Positions 1 to 9,930 of a DNA stretch of 64,000 nucleotides are shown here, piece by piece. Under the pieces are notes generated by a model, which worked only from the letters and a program-made list of their open reading frames with translations, ran no database searches and was not told the origin of the DNA. Each line of letters starts with the position of its first letter. The first letter of the stretch is position 1. Both the position numbers and the translations under genes were made by a program. Source of the DNA: Rhodococcus sp. 4CII (GTDB lineage: Bacteria > Actinomycetota > Actinomycetes > Mycobacteriales > Mycobacteriaceae); contig NZ_JACCFE010000002.1 of the NCBI RefSeq assembly GCF_014256275.1, forward strand, positions 2,914,001-2,978,000, in the 5' to 3' direction.

Positions 1-222
1 ACTCGGATTCGAAACACCGCAGCGCGCCCTCCGGCGTCTCGACCCGCACACGGGTCGCCGGTCGCGGCAGCCACGTCACCGCACCGAGCGCGCCGAGCAT
101 CGGAGCGGCGAAGACCACCAGTTCCCACCAGCGCCCCACCACCCCCGCGGTCAGTGCCACGGCCGCGCAGGTCGCCAGCGCGAGGGCGGCAGGCGACGCC
201 CGCCAGGCCAGCGCGTGCTCCG

Positions 223-226
<4 letters not shown>
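1..226 (-). CDS. DUF58 domain protein, N-terminal part (runs off the window)
   Basis: Only the first 75 or so codons are in the window. The start begins MTEHALAWRASPAALAL and continues through two hydrophobic stretches separated by GRWWELV, then a basic stretch containing PRPATRVRV. A short N-terminal membrane hairpin followed by a soluble region is typical of DUF58 proteins, which sit directly after MoxR ATPases. The ATG overlaps the MoxR stop codon by 4 bp (ATGA), so the two are translationally coupled. The DUF58 name rests on gene order and the membrane hairpin, because the conserved von Willebrand-like part lies outside the window. Confidence 0.6.
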
Positions 227-1173
<947 letters not shown>

Positions 1174-1175
1174 CG

Positions 1176-1658
1176 TCACAGCAACTCCAGTCGTCGCAGG
1201 ATCCGGTCGAGCACGTCCCGGCCCGGACCGGGTGCGGTCCGATCGGTGCGCTGTATCCCGTCGGGATCGACCCACTGCCACAGGTCGCCGAAGAACACCT
1301 CGCCCGCCGCCGTGACATCGGCCGGGTCCCGCCCCTGCCGCTGTCCGGTCGACTGCTGGAATTCACGCGCGAGGAGCGGGCGCAGATGGTGGTCCCAGTC
1401 GCCGCGGGTGCCGTCGGCCCAGCTGATCAGCGTCTCGGTTCGCGCCACCCACCGGGCCATCGCCTCGGCCCGCTCCGCCGCCGCGCCCGACGGGAGATCG
1501 CCCGGTTCCTCGGGTGCGAGACGCCGTCGAATCTCGAAGAGCACCAGTGCCGTCACCACACCAGCGACCAGGACGGCCGCGCTGTACCGACCCGCCGCCA
1601 CCAGCGGGACCTCCACGGCCAGCACCGCCCCCACCCCGACTACTGCGACGGCGAACAC
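1176..1658 (-). CDS. small membrane protein of the MoxR operon
   Basis: A 160-residue protein starting at GTG 1658 ([17 protein letters not shown]), with GGGAG upstream. It has two predicted N-terminal membrane segments (about residues 1-20 and 25-42) followed by a charged soluble domain rich in Trp and Asp (FFGDLWQWVDPDG) and ends RRLELL. It overlaps the end of the DUF4129 gene by 19 bp and abuts moxR. I do not recognise the family; its place in MoxR-DUF58-DUF4129 operons suggests a subunit of the same envelope-associated machinery. The longer frame running up to 2315 is arginine-rich shadow. Confidence 0.7.
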   Translation of the reverse strand: MFAVAVVGVGAVLAVEVPLVAAGRYSAAVLVAGVVTALVLFEIRRRLAPEEPGDLPSGAAAERAEAMARWVARTETLISWADGTRGDWDHHLRPLLAREFQQSTGQRQGRDPADVTAAGEVFFGDLWQWVDPDGIQRTDRTAPGPGRDVLDRILRRLELL

Positions 1659-2614
1659 GTGTCGCTCCCGAGATCGCCCCGCACCCGCCTGAGCAGATCC
1701 GCCGCCTCGTCGCGATGTCGTTCGTCCATGGGATGCAGGCTGAACCTCGCCTCTGAGAACAGCCGCACAAGCGGCGCCGCGGCCTCGAAGCGCAGGACAC
1801 CGAGTTGTACTGCGCGGGCCAGCACTTCGGACGGCGTGTCCGAGTCGCGGGGCTCGGCGCCCGGCGCCCCGCGCAGCGCATCTTCCATCGCGGCGTAGCT
1901 GGCGATGATGGCCTCGCGCGGCGGCAGATTCGGGGCGACGACCACGGCGAGGCCCTCCTCCGCCGCACGGGCCAAGGTCTGCGAGGTGCCCGCGCCGTCG
2001 GCGGGACGAGCCGCCGTCCACGCACCGGCCCGGACCCGGAGAGGGCGTCGCGCCGCGGCGCCGAGGATCAGCAGCGTCACCAGTATCGGTCCGGCAATCG
2101 CTACCGCGGTCCACAATTCCGTGAGGTCCTCTCGCGTCGCGGCGACCTCGCCGAGCGGCGGACTCGTCTCCGCGGGCGCGGTGTCGCCGGATCGAGCGGC
2201 GCCGTCGTCGGTGGCCGGGCTCGCCTGGGACGGCGGGCGGTCCGGTGAGTTGCCGCCACCGATCGATCCGGCGACGAGCACCGTCGCCACCAGGAGTGCG
2301 GCGAACGCCGCCCACCCGACCAGGTGACGGCGCGACACCGACGCTCCGGTGCTACCGGTGGGACCCAGCGACGGCGGTTCGGGGGCGACCCGGGGCCGAC
2401 CGCCACGGACGGCCGACGCCAGCGCCACCGCCGCGACGACGACGGCGACCGCCGAGAGGACGACCAAGGCGCGCGTCGCCCCCGCGCCCGGCTCCGTCGG
2501 TGTCGCGGGCGTGTCTGGCGCGGGGACCACCCTCGCCGCAAACGTGACCGCCACGACGGCCGCCAGCAGGGCGACCGTGTGGACGACCCTGCTTCTCACC
2601 CGACGGTCCGGCAT
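1640..2614 (-). CDS. DUF4129 domain membrane protein
   Basis: A 324-residue protein starting [14 protein letters not shown]. It has hydrophobic segments near residues 9-25, 42-64 and 88-107, a Pro/Thr/Ala-rich extracytoplasmic linker, another membrane segment ([17 protein letters not shown]) and a C-terminal soluble region. That region contains [29 protein letters not shown] and [18 protein letters not shown], the pattern of the DUF4129 domain. Function is unproven. The domain recurs with MoxR/DUF58 genes, and sometimes with transglutaminase-like proteins. GGGAG precedes the chosen ATG by 5 nt; an ATG 33 bp upstream is possible. It is the first gene of the minus-strand operon in this window. 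Confidence 0.75.
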   Translation of the reverse strand: MPDRRVRSRVVHTVALLAAVVAVTFAARVVPAPDTPATPTEPGAGATRALVVLSAVAVVVAAVALASAVRGGRPRVAPEPPSLGPTGSTGASVSRRHLVGWAAFAALLVATVLVAGSIGGGNSPDRPPSQASPATDDGAARSGDTAPAETSPPLGEVAATREDLTELWTAVAIAGPILVTLLILGAAARRPLRVRAGAWTAARPADGAGTSQTLARAAEEGLAVVVAPNLPPREAIIASYAAMEDALRGAPGAEPRDSDTPSEVLARAVQLGVLRFEAAAPLVRLFSEARFSLHPMDERHRDEAADLLRRVRGDLGSDTCSPSQ

Positions 2615-2729
2615 CCTCACTCCCGAGTTGCCCCTCCATCGTGACACGCGGGGGCGGGGAAAATCACCCGTTCACGGCGGCGGACGGCGCAGCATGTTCC
2701 GGACGTATCCATCCACGAAGGAGAGCTAC

Positions 2730-4046
2730 TTGACCACCTCCCCGGTTACCGGAGCCGAATTGTCTCGATCACTGGAACCTCTGGGGGTTGCGGTTCCGTC
2801 GGCCGTACCCACGCATTGGTACAACCTGGCGGCGGATCTTCCGGAACCCGTTCCGCCGCATCTGCATCCCGGAACCCGGGAGCCGCTGGGCCCGGAGGAT
2901 CTGGCTCCGCTATTTCCCGCGAGCCTCATCGAGCAGGAAGTGGCCACCGACCGCTACATCGAGATCCCGGACACGGTCCGGGAGATCTACGGGATGTGGC
3001 GTCCGTCGCCGCTGGTGCGCGCGCACCGGCTGGAGCGGGTGCTCGGTACGCCAGCGCGGATCTACTACAAGTACGAGGGCGTGAGTCCCGTCGGCTCGCA
3101 CAAGCCGAATACGGCTGTGGCGCAGGCGTACTACAACGCCCTCGAGGGCACCACCAAGCTCACCACCGAGACCGGTGCAGGCCAGTGGGGCGCGTCGCTG
3201 TCGTTCGCCGGCGCACTGCTCGGTCTCGAGGTGGAGGTGTGGCAGGTGCGGGCCTCCTTCGACGCGAAGCCCTACCGCCGTCTCCAGATGGAGGCCTACG
3301 GCGGCATCTGCCATCCGTCGCCGTCCGACCTCACCGAGGCCGGTCGGGCGATGCTCGCCGAGCACCCCGACACCACGGGGTCGCTGGGTATGGCGATCAG
3401 CGAGGCCGTCGAGGTGGCCGCGGGCGACCCCCGCGCCCACTACTCGCTGGGCAGCGTCCTCAACCACGTCATGCTCCATCAGACCGTGATCGGCCAGGAG
3501 GCCATGGCGCAACTGGAGGACGCCGGCGAGCCGGTGGCACACACGGTGTTCGGTTGCGCCGGTGGCGGTTCCAATCTCGCGGGCCTGACCTTCCCGTTCC
3601 TCGGCCGCAACCTGCGCGAGGGCACCACCACGCGACTCGTCGCCTGCGAGCCGGCGGCCTGCCCGTCCCTCACGCAGGGCGAGTACCGCTACGACTTCGG
3701 CGACGTCGCGGGCCTGACCCCGCTCCTGAAGATGTACACGCTCGGCAACGACTTCGTCCCGCCCGCGATCCACGCGGGTGGCCTGCGGTACCACGGCATG
3801 TCGCCGATGGTCTCGCACGCCGTAGCCCTCGGTCTGATGGAGGCAACGGCGATCGAACAGGACGACGCACTCGGCGCCGGCCTGCTCTTCGCCCGCGCCG
3901 AAGGCATCATCCCCGCACCGGAATCCACTCACGGTGTGGCCGCGGCCATCGCGCATGCACGCACGGTCACCGAACCGGAGGTCGTGGTCATCGGACTGTC
4001 CGGCAACGGCCAGTTGGACCTGCCCGCGTACAGCCGGTACGTCTGA
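2730..4046 (+). CDS. TrpB-like PLP-dependent enzyme (TrpB2 type)
   Basis: A 438-residue fold-type II PLP enzyme of the tryptophan synthase beta-like (TrpB2) family, which may condense indole with serine. The PLP lysine lies in VGSHKPNTA (near residue 126), [10 protein letters not shown] forms the active-site loop, and CAGGGSN is the phosphate-binding loop. TTG at 2730 is chosen because GGAGA sits 5 nt upstream; an in-frame ATG at 2694 lacks a good ribosome binding site. No trpA or other trp gene is nearby, which fits stand-alone TrpB2 proteins, often salvage enzymes. A strong hairpin follows the gene. The substrate is inferred from the family only. Confidence 0.85.
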   Translation: MTTSPVTGAELSRSLEPLGVAVPSAVPTHWYNLAADLPEPVPPHLHPGTREPLGPEDLAPLFPASLIEQEVATDRYIEIPDTVREIYGMWRPSPLVRAHRLERVLGTPARIYYKYEGVSPVGSHKPNTAVAQAYYNALEGTTKLTTETGAGQWGASLSFAGALLGLEVEVWQVRASFDAKPYRRLQMEAYGGICHPSPSDLTEAGRAMLAEHPDTTGSLGMAISEAVEVAAGDPRAHYSLGSVLNHVMLHQTVIGQEAMAQLEDAGEPVAHTVFGCAGGGSNLAGLTFPFLGRNLREGTTTRLVACEPAACPSLTQGEYRYDFGDVAGLTPLLKMYTLGNDFVPPAIHAGGLRYHGMSPMVSHAVALGLMEATAIEQDDALGAGLLFARAEGIIPAPESTHGVAAAIAHARTVTEPEVVVIGLSGNGQLDLPAYSRYV

Positions 4047-4054
4047 TCGATTCC

Positions 4055-4094
4055 CCGTCGCCGGGGCAGACCCCCGGGTCCGCCCCGGCGACGG
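4055..4094. terminator. bidirectional hairpin between converging genes
   Basis: A perfect 13-bp stem (4055-4067 with 4082-4094, CCGTCGCCGGGGC arm) encloses a GACCC/GGGTC inner pairing. It fills the gap between the stop of the trpB-like gene (4046) and the stop of the zapE-like gene (4095). There is no long T-run on either side, as is common for actinobacterial terminators. Confidence 0.7.
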
Positions 4095-5033
4095 TTATCG
4101 GCGCAGCGTCGACAACCGGCTCACCAGGCGGTCGACGTCGAGTGTGTCCCCCAGTCCGGCGCACAGGTCTTCCCACGGCACGTCCGCCACGACGGTCAGC
4201 GATGTCTCCTGGTCGTACAGCACGTCGACCACGTTCGCGAACCGACGCACGGTCTCCGCGCCGACCTCCCGCAGTCGCGGCACACCGGTGATCACCCAGC
4301 ACGGGAACCGGGCCGAGAGGTCGAGGTAATCGGCGGGCGCGGTCGGGGTGCCGCACAGGGCCGGGAAGTCGAACCACACGGTCCGGTCCCGTACCGCCGC
4401 GGCCGTCACGGTGCGGGTGCCGACAGGCAGCACGACACGCTCGCGGAGGTCCGGACACTCGGTTGTCTCGGCGGCGCGGACGAACCGGCCGAGCCCGAAC
4501 CCGCCCTCGGCCGAGGTCACGGTTCGATAGTCGACCGGCCCCGCGACGCGCACCACCGTCAGATGCTGTTCCAGCACGGCGATCGTCGGCGCGAACAGGT
4601 GATGGAACAGCGGGTTGGGCAGCAGGCCGCCGGGGGGATAGTTCGACGTGACCACCAGCGTGATCCCACGGGCGAACAGCGCCTTCAGCAGTCGCGCCAC
4701 GAGCATCGCGTCGCCGACGTCGTGGAGGTGGAATTCGTCGAAGCACAGCAACCGGACGTCGCCGAGCGCCGCGTCGACGGCCAGGTCGATCGACCCCAGA
4801 TGGTGCGCGTCGGCATGGAGTCCCCGGAAGAAGTCGTGGAAGTGCACCCGCCGCTTCGGCCCCGGCGCCGAACGGAAGAAGCCGTCCATCAACCAGGTCT
4901 TGCCTCGCCCGACCGGCCCCCACAGGTAGACGCCGCGGACCGCGGACATGTCTCCCCCCAGACCGTCGGCGGTCTCGCGCAGGACCGCCGCGGCCGCACG
5001 CTGTGCGTCGTCCAACAGCACCTCTACATCCAC
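4095..5033 (-). CDS. zapE: ZapE/AFG1-like P-loop ATPase
   Basis: A 312-residue AFG1/ZapE-family ATPase. The Walker A is GPVGRGKTWL, followed by a Phe/His-rich FHDFFRGLH segment diagnostic of the family. The Walker B is LLCFDEFHLHDVGDAM and TSNYPPG follows. In E. coli ZapE associates with the divisome, and Afg1 in mitochondria acts in protein quality control; which role applies here is unknown. The GTG start at 5033 is a choice; GTG at 5021 is also in frame. The gene diverges from a TetR regulator, and an 8-bp inverted repeat spans the shared upstream region and overlaps the start codon. Confidence 0.85.
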   Translation of the reverse strand: MDVEVLLDDAQRAAAAVLRETADGLGGDMSAVRGVYLWGPVGRGKTWLMDGFFRSAPGPKRRVHFHDFFRGLHADAHHLGSIDLAVDAALGDVRLLCFDEFHLHDVGDAMLVARLLKALFARGITLVVTSNYPPGGLLPNPLFHHLFAPTIAVLEQHLTVVRVAGPVDYRTVTSAEGGFGLGRFVRAAETTECPDLRERVVLPVGTRTVTAAAVRDRTVWFDFPALCGTPTAPADYLDLSARFPCWVITGVPRLREVGAETVRRFANVVDVLYDQETSLTVVADVPWEDLCAGLGDTLDVDRLVSRLSTLRR

Positions 5034-5057
5034 AGAGGAGACACTACGAATGTAGAG
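5022..5057. promoter_or_regulatory. candidate TetR operator (8-bp inverted repeat)
   Basis: CTCTACAT at 5022-5029 is mirrored exactly by ATGTAGAG at 5050-5057. The dyad lies between the divergent zapE-like and tetR genes and covers the zapE start. This is a typical position for a TetR autoregulatory operator. The assignment is inference. Confidence 0.5.
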
Positions 5058-5093
5058 TCGCGGGCGACAAGCCGATGTGAGGAGGGAGACACC

Positions 5094-5672
5094 GTGCCCG
5101 AACGGCGTGAGCAGATAGCCGACGCGGCGATCACGATCATCGCGCGCGACGGCATGCGTGCCCTGACGCACCGGGCCGTCGACCGCCGCCTCGGCCTGCC
5201 CGGCGGTTCCACGTCGTACTACTTCCGCACCCGGCGTGCCCTCGTCGAATCCGCGGTACGCCGGCTCACCGACCGCTCGCGACAGGAATTCGAGAACACC
5301 GCACCGCCGCCGCTCGATCTGTCGTCGCTGGCCGAGGACGTGGCCCGGTCCCTCGACCGGTTGCTGCACACCCGCCGCGACGACCTCGTCGCGCGGCACG
5401 CCCTCACCGTCGAACTGTCCGGCGACACCGAACTGCACGCGCGGCTCGCGACGTGCCTGTTCTCCCGCGGCCGCGCCACCGCGCTGTTCGAGGCCCTCGG
5501 TGTCGCCGACCCCGACGATGCGGGCGCCGACTTCGTCAGCGTCGTCGAGGGCCTGGTCTTCGACCGTTTCATGGGCGCCCGATCGCTCGACGGTCTCGAA
5601 CCCGGCACCGAACGCAGCGTGCGGCAGCTGGCCCGTGCCGTCGAGTCGTATCTGCGCGGCGCGACGGCCTGA
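5094..5672 (+). CDS. TetR-family transcriptional regulator
   Basis: A 192-residue regulator. The N-terminal helix-turn-helix reads REQIADAAITIIARDGMRAL then LTHRAVDRRLGLPGGSTSYYF, as expected for TetR proteins. The ligand-binding C-terminal half is divergent and gives no clue to the effector. The GTG at 5094 has an excellent GGAGGGAG site 5-6 nt upstream. It is divergent from zapE, and the dyad at 5022-5057 is the likely binding site. Confidence 0.88.
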   Translation: MPERREQIADAAITIIARDGMRALTHRAVDRRLGLPGGSTSYYFRTRRALVESAVRRLTDRSRQEFENTAPPPLDLSSLAEDVARSLDRLLHTRRDDLVARHALTVELSGDTELHARLATCLFSRGRATALFEALGVADPDDAGADFVSVVEGLVFDRFMGARSLDGLEPGTERSVRQLARAVESYLRGATA

Positions 5673-5677
5673 GCAAA

Positions 5678-5714
5678 TGTCACCGCGGTGCCACCGGACG
5701 AGACCGAGGTGACA
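5678..5714. promoter_or_regulatory. inverted repeat after tetR
   Basis: TGTCACC (5678-5684) pairs with GGTGACA (5708-5714). It lies between the tetR stop and the DUF6986 gene, so it may be a weak terminator for tetR or an operator for the downstream purine genes. The sequence alone does not decide. Confidence 0.35.
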
Positions 5715-5766
5715 TCGGGCGAGCGGGTGGACGACGAGAATCCCCCGTTTCTGCCAAGATCGTGAC

Positions 5767-7014
5767 GTGAACCCCCAGTACCTCAGCCGTCTCCCCGACA
5801 GCAGTTTCGACCGCGTCGACGAGCTCCTCGACCCCGTCGACACCGACCTCGCGGATGCGTTTCCGGGCGATCGGCAGCGACCGCAGCCCATTCACACCGT
5901 CTACGTGAGTGCGGCGGACGCGGGACCGGGCACCCCGAGGATGTGGGGTGATCGGGCTGTCGAACTGCTGGACAGGAACATCGATGCGCTGACCGAAATC
6001 GGCACGACCGGTGCGCTTCCCGACGTCCGCGCGATGCTCGAACACCGTCCGATCATGGATCTGCGGATCGACTTCGAGGACGGCTTCGGCTGGCGGAGCG
6101 ACGACGTGGAGGACGCCACCGCGCTGGCGGCGGGGCGCACGCTGCGAACGCTCTCGGCCGACCCGTCCGGGCCGCGGTCGCTGGGGATCCGGGCCAAGGG
6201 CCTGGCCCCGCACGAGCGCCGTCGCGGGATCCGGACCCTCGAACTCGTACTCGAAGGTGCGGGCGGCGTTCCCGACGGCTTCGTGTTCACCGTCCCGAAA
6301 CTGCGTGCTGCCCAACAGGTCACCGCTGTCGTCGCGTTGTGTGAGGAACTCGAGCGCGCGTACGGTCTCCCCGACCGCTCGCTGCTCTTCGAGTTGCAGA
6401 TCGAGAGCCCGCAGGCCGTGCTCGGCCCGGACGGCAGCGTGACCGTCGCGAAGGCCATCCACCTCGCCGACGGCCGGTGCACCGGATTGCACTACGGCAC
6501 TTACGACTACAGCGCGGCTTGCGGGATCGCGTCGCGATTCCAGTCGCTCGAGCACCCGGTCGCCGACCACGCGAAGTCCGTGATGCTGGTGGCGGCGGCG
6601 CAGACCGGGGTCTGGGTGTGCGACGGGTCCACCCAGGTGGTCCCTGTGGGCACCGATGACGAGATCCGCGCCGCACTCGCCCGGCACTACCGGCTCGTCA
6701 CCCGGTCGCTCGAACGCGGGTACTACCAGGGATGGGACATGCATCCGGGGCACCTGATCACCCGCTGGCTCGCGACGTTCGACTTCTACCGCGACGCGCT
6801 GCCAGCCGCCGCCACCCGGTTGCAGGCCTACCTCGACCGCCAGGGCGGCGGGGTGATGGACGAACCGGCCACCGCCCAGGCGCTCGCGACGGTGGTCCTG
6901 CGCGGCCTGGCGTGCGGGGCGTTCGACGAGGCGGCGGTCCTCGCCCAGGCGCCGAGTTGCGACGCAGGCACGCTCCGCGACGTGCTCTCGCGCACCGTGG
7001 TTCCGGAGCCCTGA
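5767..7014 (+). CDS. DUF6986 / HpcH-HpaI aldolase-like protein
   Basis: A 415-residue protein with a TIM-barrel aldolase/citrate-lyase-like core. Visible elements are MDLRIDFEDGFG (near residue 98), a metal-site-like acidic motif of the citrate lyase/malate synthase clan, FELQIESPQAVLG, which resembles the second metal ligand region, and LHYGTYDYSAACGI. No reaction is assigned to this family as far as I know. It lies 89 bp before allantoicase, so it may act on the C2 products (ureidoglycolate, glyoxylate) of allantoin breakdown; that is inference. The GTG start has no clear ribosome binding site. Confidence 0.75.
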   Translation: MNPQYLSRLPDSSFDRVDELLDPVDTDLADAFPGDRQRPQPIHTVYVSAADAGPGTPRMWGDRAVELLDRNIDALTEIGTTGALPDVRAMLEHRPIMDLRIDFEDGFGWRSDDVEDATALAAGRTLRTLSADPSGPRSLGIRAKGLAPHERRRGIRTLELVLEGAGGVPDGFVFTVPKLRAAQQVTAVVALCEELERAYGLPDRSLLFELQIESPQAVLGPDGSVTVAKAIHLADGRCTGLHYGTYDYSAACGIASRFQSLEHPVADHAKSVMLVAAAQTGVWVCDGSTQVVPVGTDDEIRAALARHYRLVTRSLERGYYQGWDMHPGHLITRWLATFDFYRDALPAAATRLQAYLDRQGGGVMDEPATAQALATVVLRGLACGAFDEAAVLAQAPSCDAGTLRDVLSRTVVPEP

Positions 7015-7103
7015 GCGCCGCGGGCCCCGGCTCGAGGTCGGCGCTGCACGCCTCGAACTCCCCTACACTTGCCCCACGCCCGATCAGGAGGTAGCCGAAC
7101 ATC

Positions 7104-8099
7104 GTGTCCCCGAACACCCCGACCACACCCGATTTCCGCAGTCTCCCGGACCTGGCCGTCCGCACCCTCGGCGGCGCCGTCGTCTGGGCCAACGACGAGT
7201 TGTTCGCCGAGCGTGAGAACCTCATCCGCCCGACCGCCGCCGTATACCAGCCGGCCACGTTCGGCCACAAGGGTCAGGTGTACGACGGGTGGGAGACCCG
7301 CCGTCGCCGGGTGTCCGGAACCGACGAGGCGATCGTCCGGCTCGGTGTTCCGGGTGTTGTGCGCGGCGTCGTGGTCGACACGGCGTGGTTCAAGGGCAAC
7401 TACCCGCCGGAGGTCTCCGTGGAGGCGGCCTCCGTCGAGGGTTACCCGTCCGCCGAGGAACTGGTCGACGCCGACTGGACCACGATCGTCGAGCGCAGCC
7501 CCGTCGAGGGCGACACCGAGAATCCGTTCGCCGTCGACTCCGACCGCCGATGGACGCACGTGAAACTCACGATGCACCCGGACGGCGGTGTCGCGCGCCT
7601 GCGGGTGCACGGCGAGGGCCGCCCCGACCCCCGCTTCCTCGACGCGGGCCCGGTCGATCTCGCGGCTCTCGAGAACGGCGCCCGAGTCACGTCCTGCTCC
7701 AACATGTTCTACGGGTCGCCGCAGAACATGCTCCTGCCCGGTCTCGCCCGCGTGATGGGCGACGGCTGGGAGACGTCCCGCCGCCGCGACGACGGCAATG
7801 ACTGGGTCGAGATCCGGCTCGCCGCGCAGGGCACGGTGTCGCTGGCCGAACTCGACACGTCCTACTTCCTGGGCAACGCCCCTGGTGAGGCAAGCCTCCT
7901 CGGTCGCGACGGCGACGGCGAGTGGACGGAATTGCTCCCCCGGACGCGTCTGCAGCCCGACACGCGACACCGATTCGTCGTCGACGGTGGCCGGCCGGTC
8001 ACGGAGGCCCGGCTCGACATCTTCCCGGACGGCGGCATGGCGCGGTTGCGGTTGTGGGGTTCCCTGACCGACGCGGGTCGGGCAGGGTTGACGGCATGA
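7104..8099 (+). CDS. alc: allantoicase
   Basis: A 331-residue allantoicase (allantoate amidinohydrolase) that splits allantoate into ureidoglycolate and urea in the cytosol. Two internal repeats are clear: VYDGWETRRRR ... VVDTAWFKGNYPPEVSVEA in the first half and MGDGWETSRRRDDGNDW ... LDTSYFLGNAPGEASL in the second. Each repeat carries a beta-sandwich ending in an H/R-V-x-P-DGG-x-ARLR motif. The length is normal for bacterial allantoicases. AGGAGG lies 12 nt before the GTG start. The gene overlaps puuE by 4 bp (ATGA), so allantoin and allantoate hydrolysis are coupled. Confidence 0.95.
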   Translation: MSPNTPTTPDFRSLPDLAVRTLGGAVVWANDELFAERENLIRPTAAVYQPATFGHKGQVYDGWETRRRRVSGTDEAIVRLGVPGVVRGVVVDTAWFKGNYPPEVSVEAASVEGYPSAEELVDADWTTIVERSPVEGDTENPFAVDSDRRWTHVKLTMHPDGGVARLRVHGEGRPDPRFLDAGPVDLAALENGARVTSCSNMFYGSPQNMLLPGLARVMGDGWETSRRRDDGNDWVEIRLAAQGTVSLAELDTSYFLGNAPGEASLLGRDGDGEWTELLPRTRLQPDTRHRFVVDGGRPVTEARLDIFPDGGMARLRLWGSLTDAGRAGLTA

Positions 8100-9028
8100 C
8101 CCACGGTTTCGACTCCAGTTATCCCCGTGACCTGGTCGGTTACGGGCAGCACCCGCCGGATCCGCAGTGGCCGGGCGGGGCGAAGATCGCCGTCCAGTTC
8201 GTCCTCAACTACGAGGAGGGCGCCGAGAACAACGTTCTCCACGGTGACCAGGCCTCGGAGACGTTCCTGTCCGAGATGGTCGGGGCCCAGCCCTTCCCGA
8301 ACCGGCACATGAGCATGGAATCGATCTACGAATACGGTTCCCGCGCCGGGCTGTGGCGCGTGCTCCGGACGTTCGAGCGACGAGGGCTGCCGCTCACGAT
8401 CTTCGCGGTGGCCAAGGCGATGCAGCGGAACCCCGAGGCGGTCAGCGCCTTTCGCGAACTCGGTCACGAAATCGCCTGCCACGGCCTGTGGTGGAAGTCG
8501 TACCAGCTCTCCGACGAGGACGCCGAGCGCCGAGACCTGGCCGAGGCGGTCGAGATCCTGCGGGACCTCACCGGCGAGGCACCGCTGGGCTGGTACACCG
8601 GCCGCGACTCCCCGGTCACCCGGCAACTGGTGGTCGAGCACGGCGGTTTCGAGTACGACTCCGATTCGTACGCCGACGACCTGCCCTACTGGGTGGAGGT
8701 CGACGCGCCGGGGAAGGGCCTCGTCGACCACCTGGTGGTGCCGTACACCCTCGACACCAACGACATGCGGTTCGCGTCGCCCGGCGGTTTCCCGAGCGGT
8801 GAGCAGTTCTTCGCGCACCTGCGGGATGCGTTCGACGTCCTGTACGCGGAGGGAACGGCCGGCGCCCCGAAGATGCTGTCGGTGGGTCTGCACTGCCGCA
8901 TCGTCGGCAGGCCGGCCCGCACCGCGGCACTCGAGCGTTTCCTCGACCACGTGCAATCGCACGACGGCGTCTGGGTGGCCCGGCGTATCGAGATCGCCCG
9001 CCACTGGCGCGACGTCCACCCCGCCTGA
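8096..9028 (+). CDS. puuE: allantoinase, polysaccharide-deacetylase type
   Basis: A 310-residue PuuE-type allantoinase, which opens the hydantoin ring of allantoin without needing the metal used by amidohydrolase-type allantoinases. The NodB-like deacetylase fold shows as IAVQFVLNYEEGAENN, PLTIFAVAKAMQRNPE, GHEIACHGLWWK and YTGRDSP. The family is recognised by its start, YPRDLVGYG, and by KMLSVGLHCRIVGRPAR near the C-terminus. It sits between alc and a GntR gene in one transcription unit, 10 bp before the regulator. Confidence 0.93.
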   Translation: MTHGFDSSYPRDLVGYGQHPPDPQWPGGAKIAVQFVLNYEEGAENNVLHGDQASETFLSEMVGAQPFPNRHMSMESIYEYGSRAGLWRVLRTFERRGLPLTIFAVAKAMQRNPEAVSAFRELGHEIACHGLWWKSYQLSDEDAERRDLAEAVEILRDLTGEAPLGWYTGRDSPVTRQLVVEHGGFEYDSDSYADDLPYWVEVDAPGKGLVDHLVVPYTLDTNDMRFASPGGFPSGEQFFAHLRDAFDVLYAEGTAGAPKMLSVGLHCRIVGRPARTAALERFLDHVQSHDGVWVARRIEIARHWRDVHPA

Positions 9029-9038
9029 GGACGCACCG

Positions 9039-9752
9039 ATGCCCCCTCGAAGGCCGTCGATGCTGGTCACGAACCTGGCCAACCGGGATCCCGGCAGCTC
9101 TCAGACCGTGATCCTCGAGGAGCTTCGCCGGGTGATCCTCAGCGGCGGCGCCCCGCCGGGCACCCCGATCCCGGTCGACGAGGTGGCCGAGCATTTCGGG
9201 GTCAGCCGGATCCCGATCCGGGAGTCGCTCAAGACGCTGATCGGCGAGGGCCTGGTCGATCACCGGGCCAACGCCGGGTACACGGTCGCCCGGCTCACCG
9301 TCGACGAACTCGAGGAGCTCTACCTGGTGCGGGGCGTCCTCGAGTCGGCGGCGCATTCCGTGGCGATCACCCTCGCCGACCAGGCGGACGACACGAGGGC
9401 CAGGGAGGCATACGAGGCGCTGGACCGATCGGTGCTCGAGGACGACCTGACGGCGTACCACCGGGAGAGCCGCAACTTCCACCTCGCCCTGGCGTCGCCG
9501 TGCCGGATGCAGCGGCTTCTGCACATGTTCGAGGCGGCGTGGAACATCACCGAACCCGTGCAGCCGATGTCGCAGGTGGGAACGCCGGAACGGCTGCGAC
9601 TCCACCTCGGGCATCGCGACATGCTCGCGGCGTTCCTCGCCCGGGACGCCGCGGCGCTGAAGGCGGCCACCGATCGGCACAACGAACAACTCGACACGGT
9701 GATCGCCGCACTCCCCACCGACACCGGAATCTTCCGGGACACGCCCGGGTAG
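9039..9752 (+). CDS. GntR-family regulator (FCD subfamily)
   Basis: A 237-residue GntR regulator. The winged helix covers about residues 20-85 (VILEELRRVILSG ... HFGVSRIPIRESLKTL). The C-terminal FCD domain carries the helical ligand pocket with YHRESRNFHLALA and HRDMLAAFLARD, which supply the usual Asp/His metal ligands. It closes the alc-puuE unit and precedes the permease gene across a 178-bp region with a 13-bp dyad. It is the likely regulator of the allantoin genes; effector and operator are inferred. An internal ATG at 9060 is an alternative start. Confidence 0.88.
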   Translation: MPPRRPSMLVTNLANRDPGSSQTVILEELRRVILSGGAPPGTPIPVDEVAEHFGVSRIPIRESLKTLIGEGLVDHRANAGYTVARLTVDELEELYLVRGVLESAAHSVAITLADQADDTRAREAYEALDRSVLEDDLTAYHRESRNFHLALASPCRMQRLLHMFEAAWNITEPVQPMSQVGTPERLRLHLGHRDMLAAFLARDAAALKAATDRHNEQLDTVIAALPTDTGIFRDTPG

Positions 9753-9762
9753 GCCGTCCGGC

Positions 9763-9807
9763 AAGATATATTCTCGGCCCGAACGGGCGCCCGTGAGAAT
9801 ATATCTT
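9763..9807. promoter_or_regulatory. 13-bp perfect dyad upstream of permease
   Basis: AAGATATATTCTC (9763-9775) is mirrored exactly by GAGAATATATCTT (9795-9807) around a 19-nt GC-rich centre. The arms are AT-rich, unlike the surrounding DNA. The dyad lies between the GntR stop (9752) and the permease start (9931). It may be an operator or a terminator of the upstream unit; the absence of a T-run and the AT-rich arms favour an operator. Confidence 0.5.
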
Positions 9808-9930
9808 CGCCGTCACAGCCAGGAAATATCCGAAAACTACTTTTGCTCCCAACGCTTCGGTGGTGTGCTTTTCACCGAGGCACCCTTACATCGAGGCAGT
9901 CATCTGCGGACTGCACCAGGGAGCAAAACG

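Noticed and set aside
4095..5891. Extension of the zapE-like frame up to 5891
   Set aside because: The added N-terminal part is antisense to tetR and has no similarity to AFG1/ZapE; the family start fits GTG 5033.
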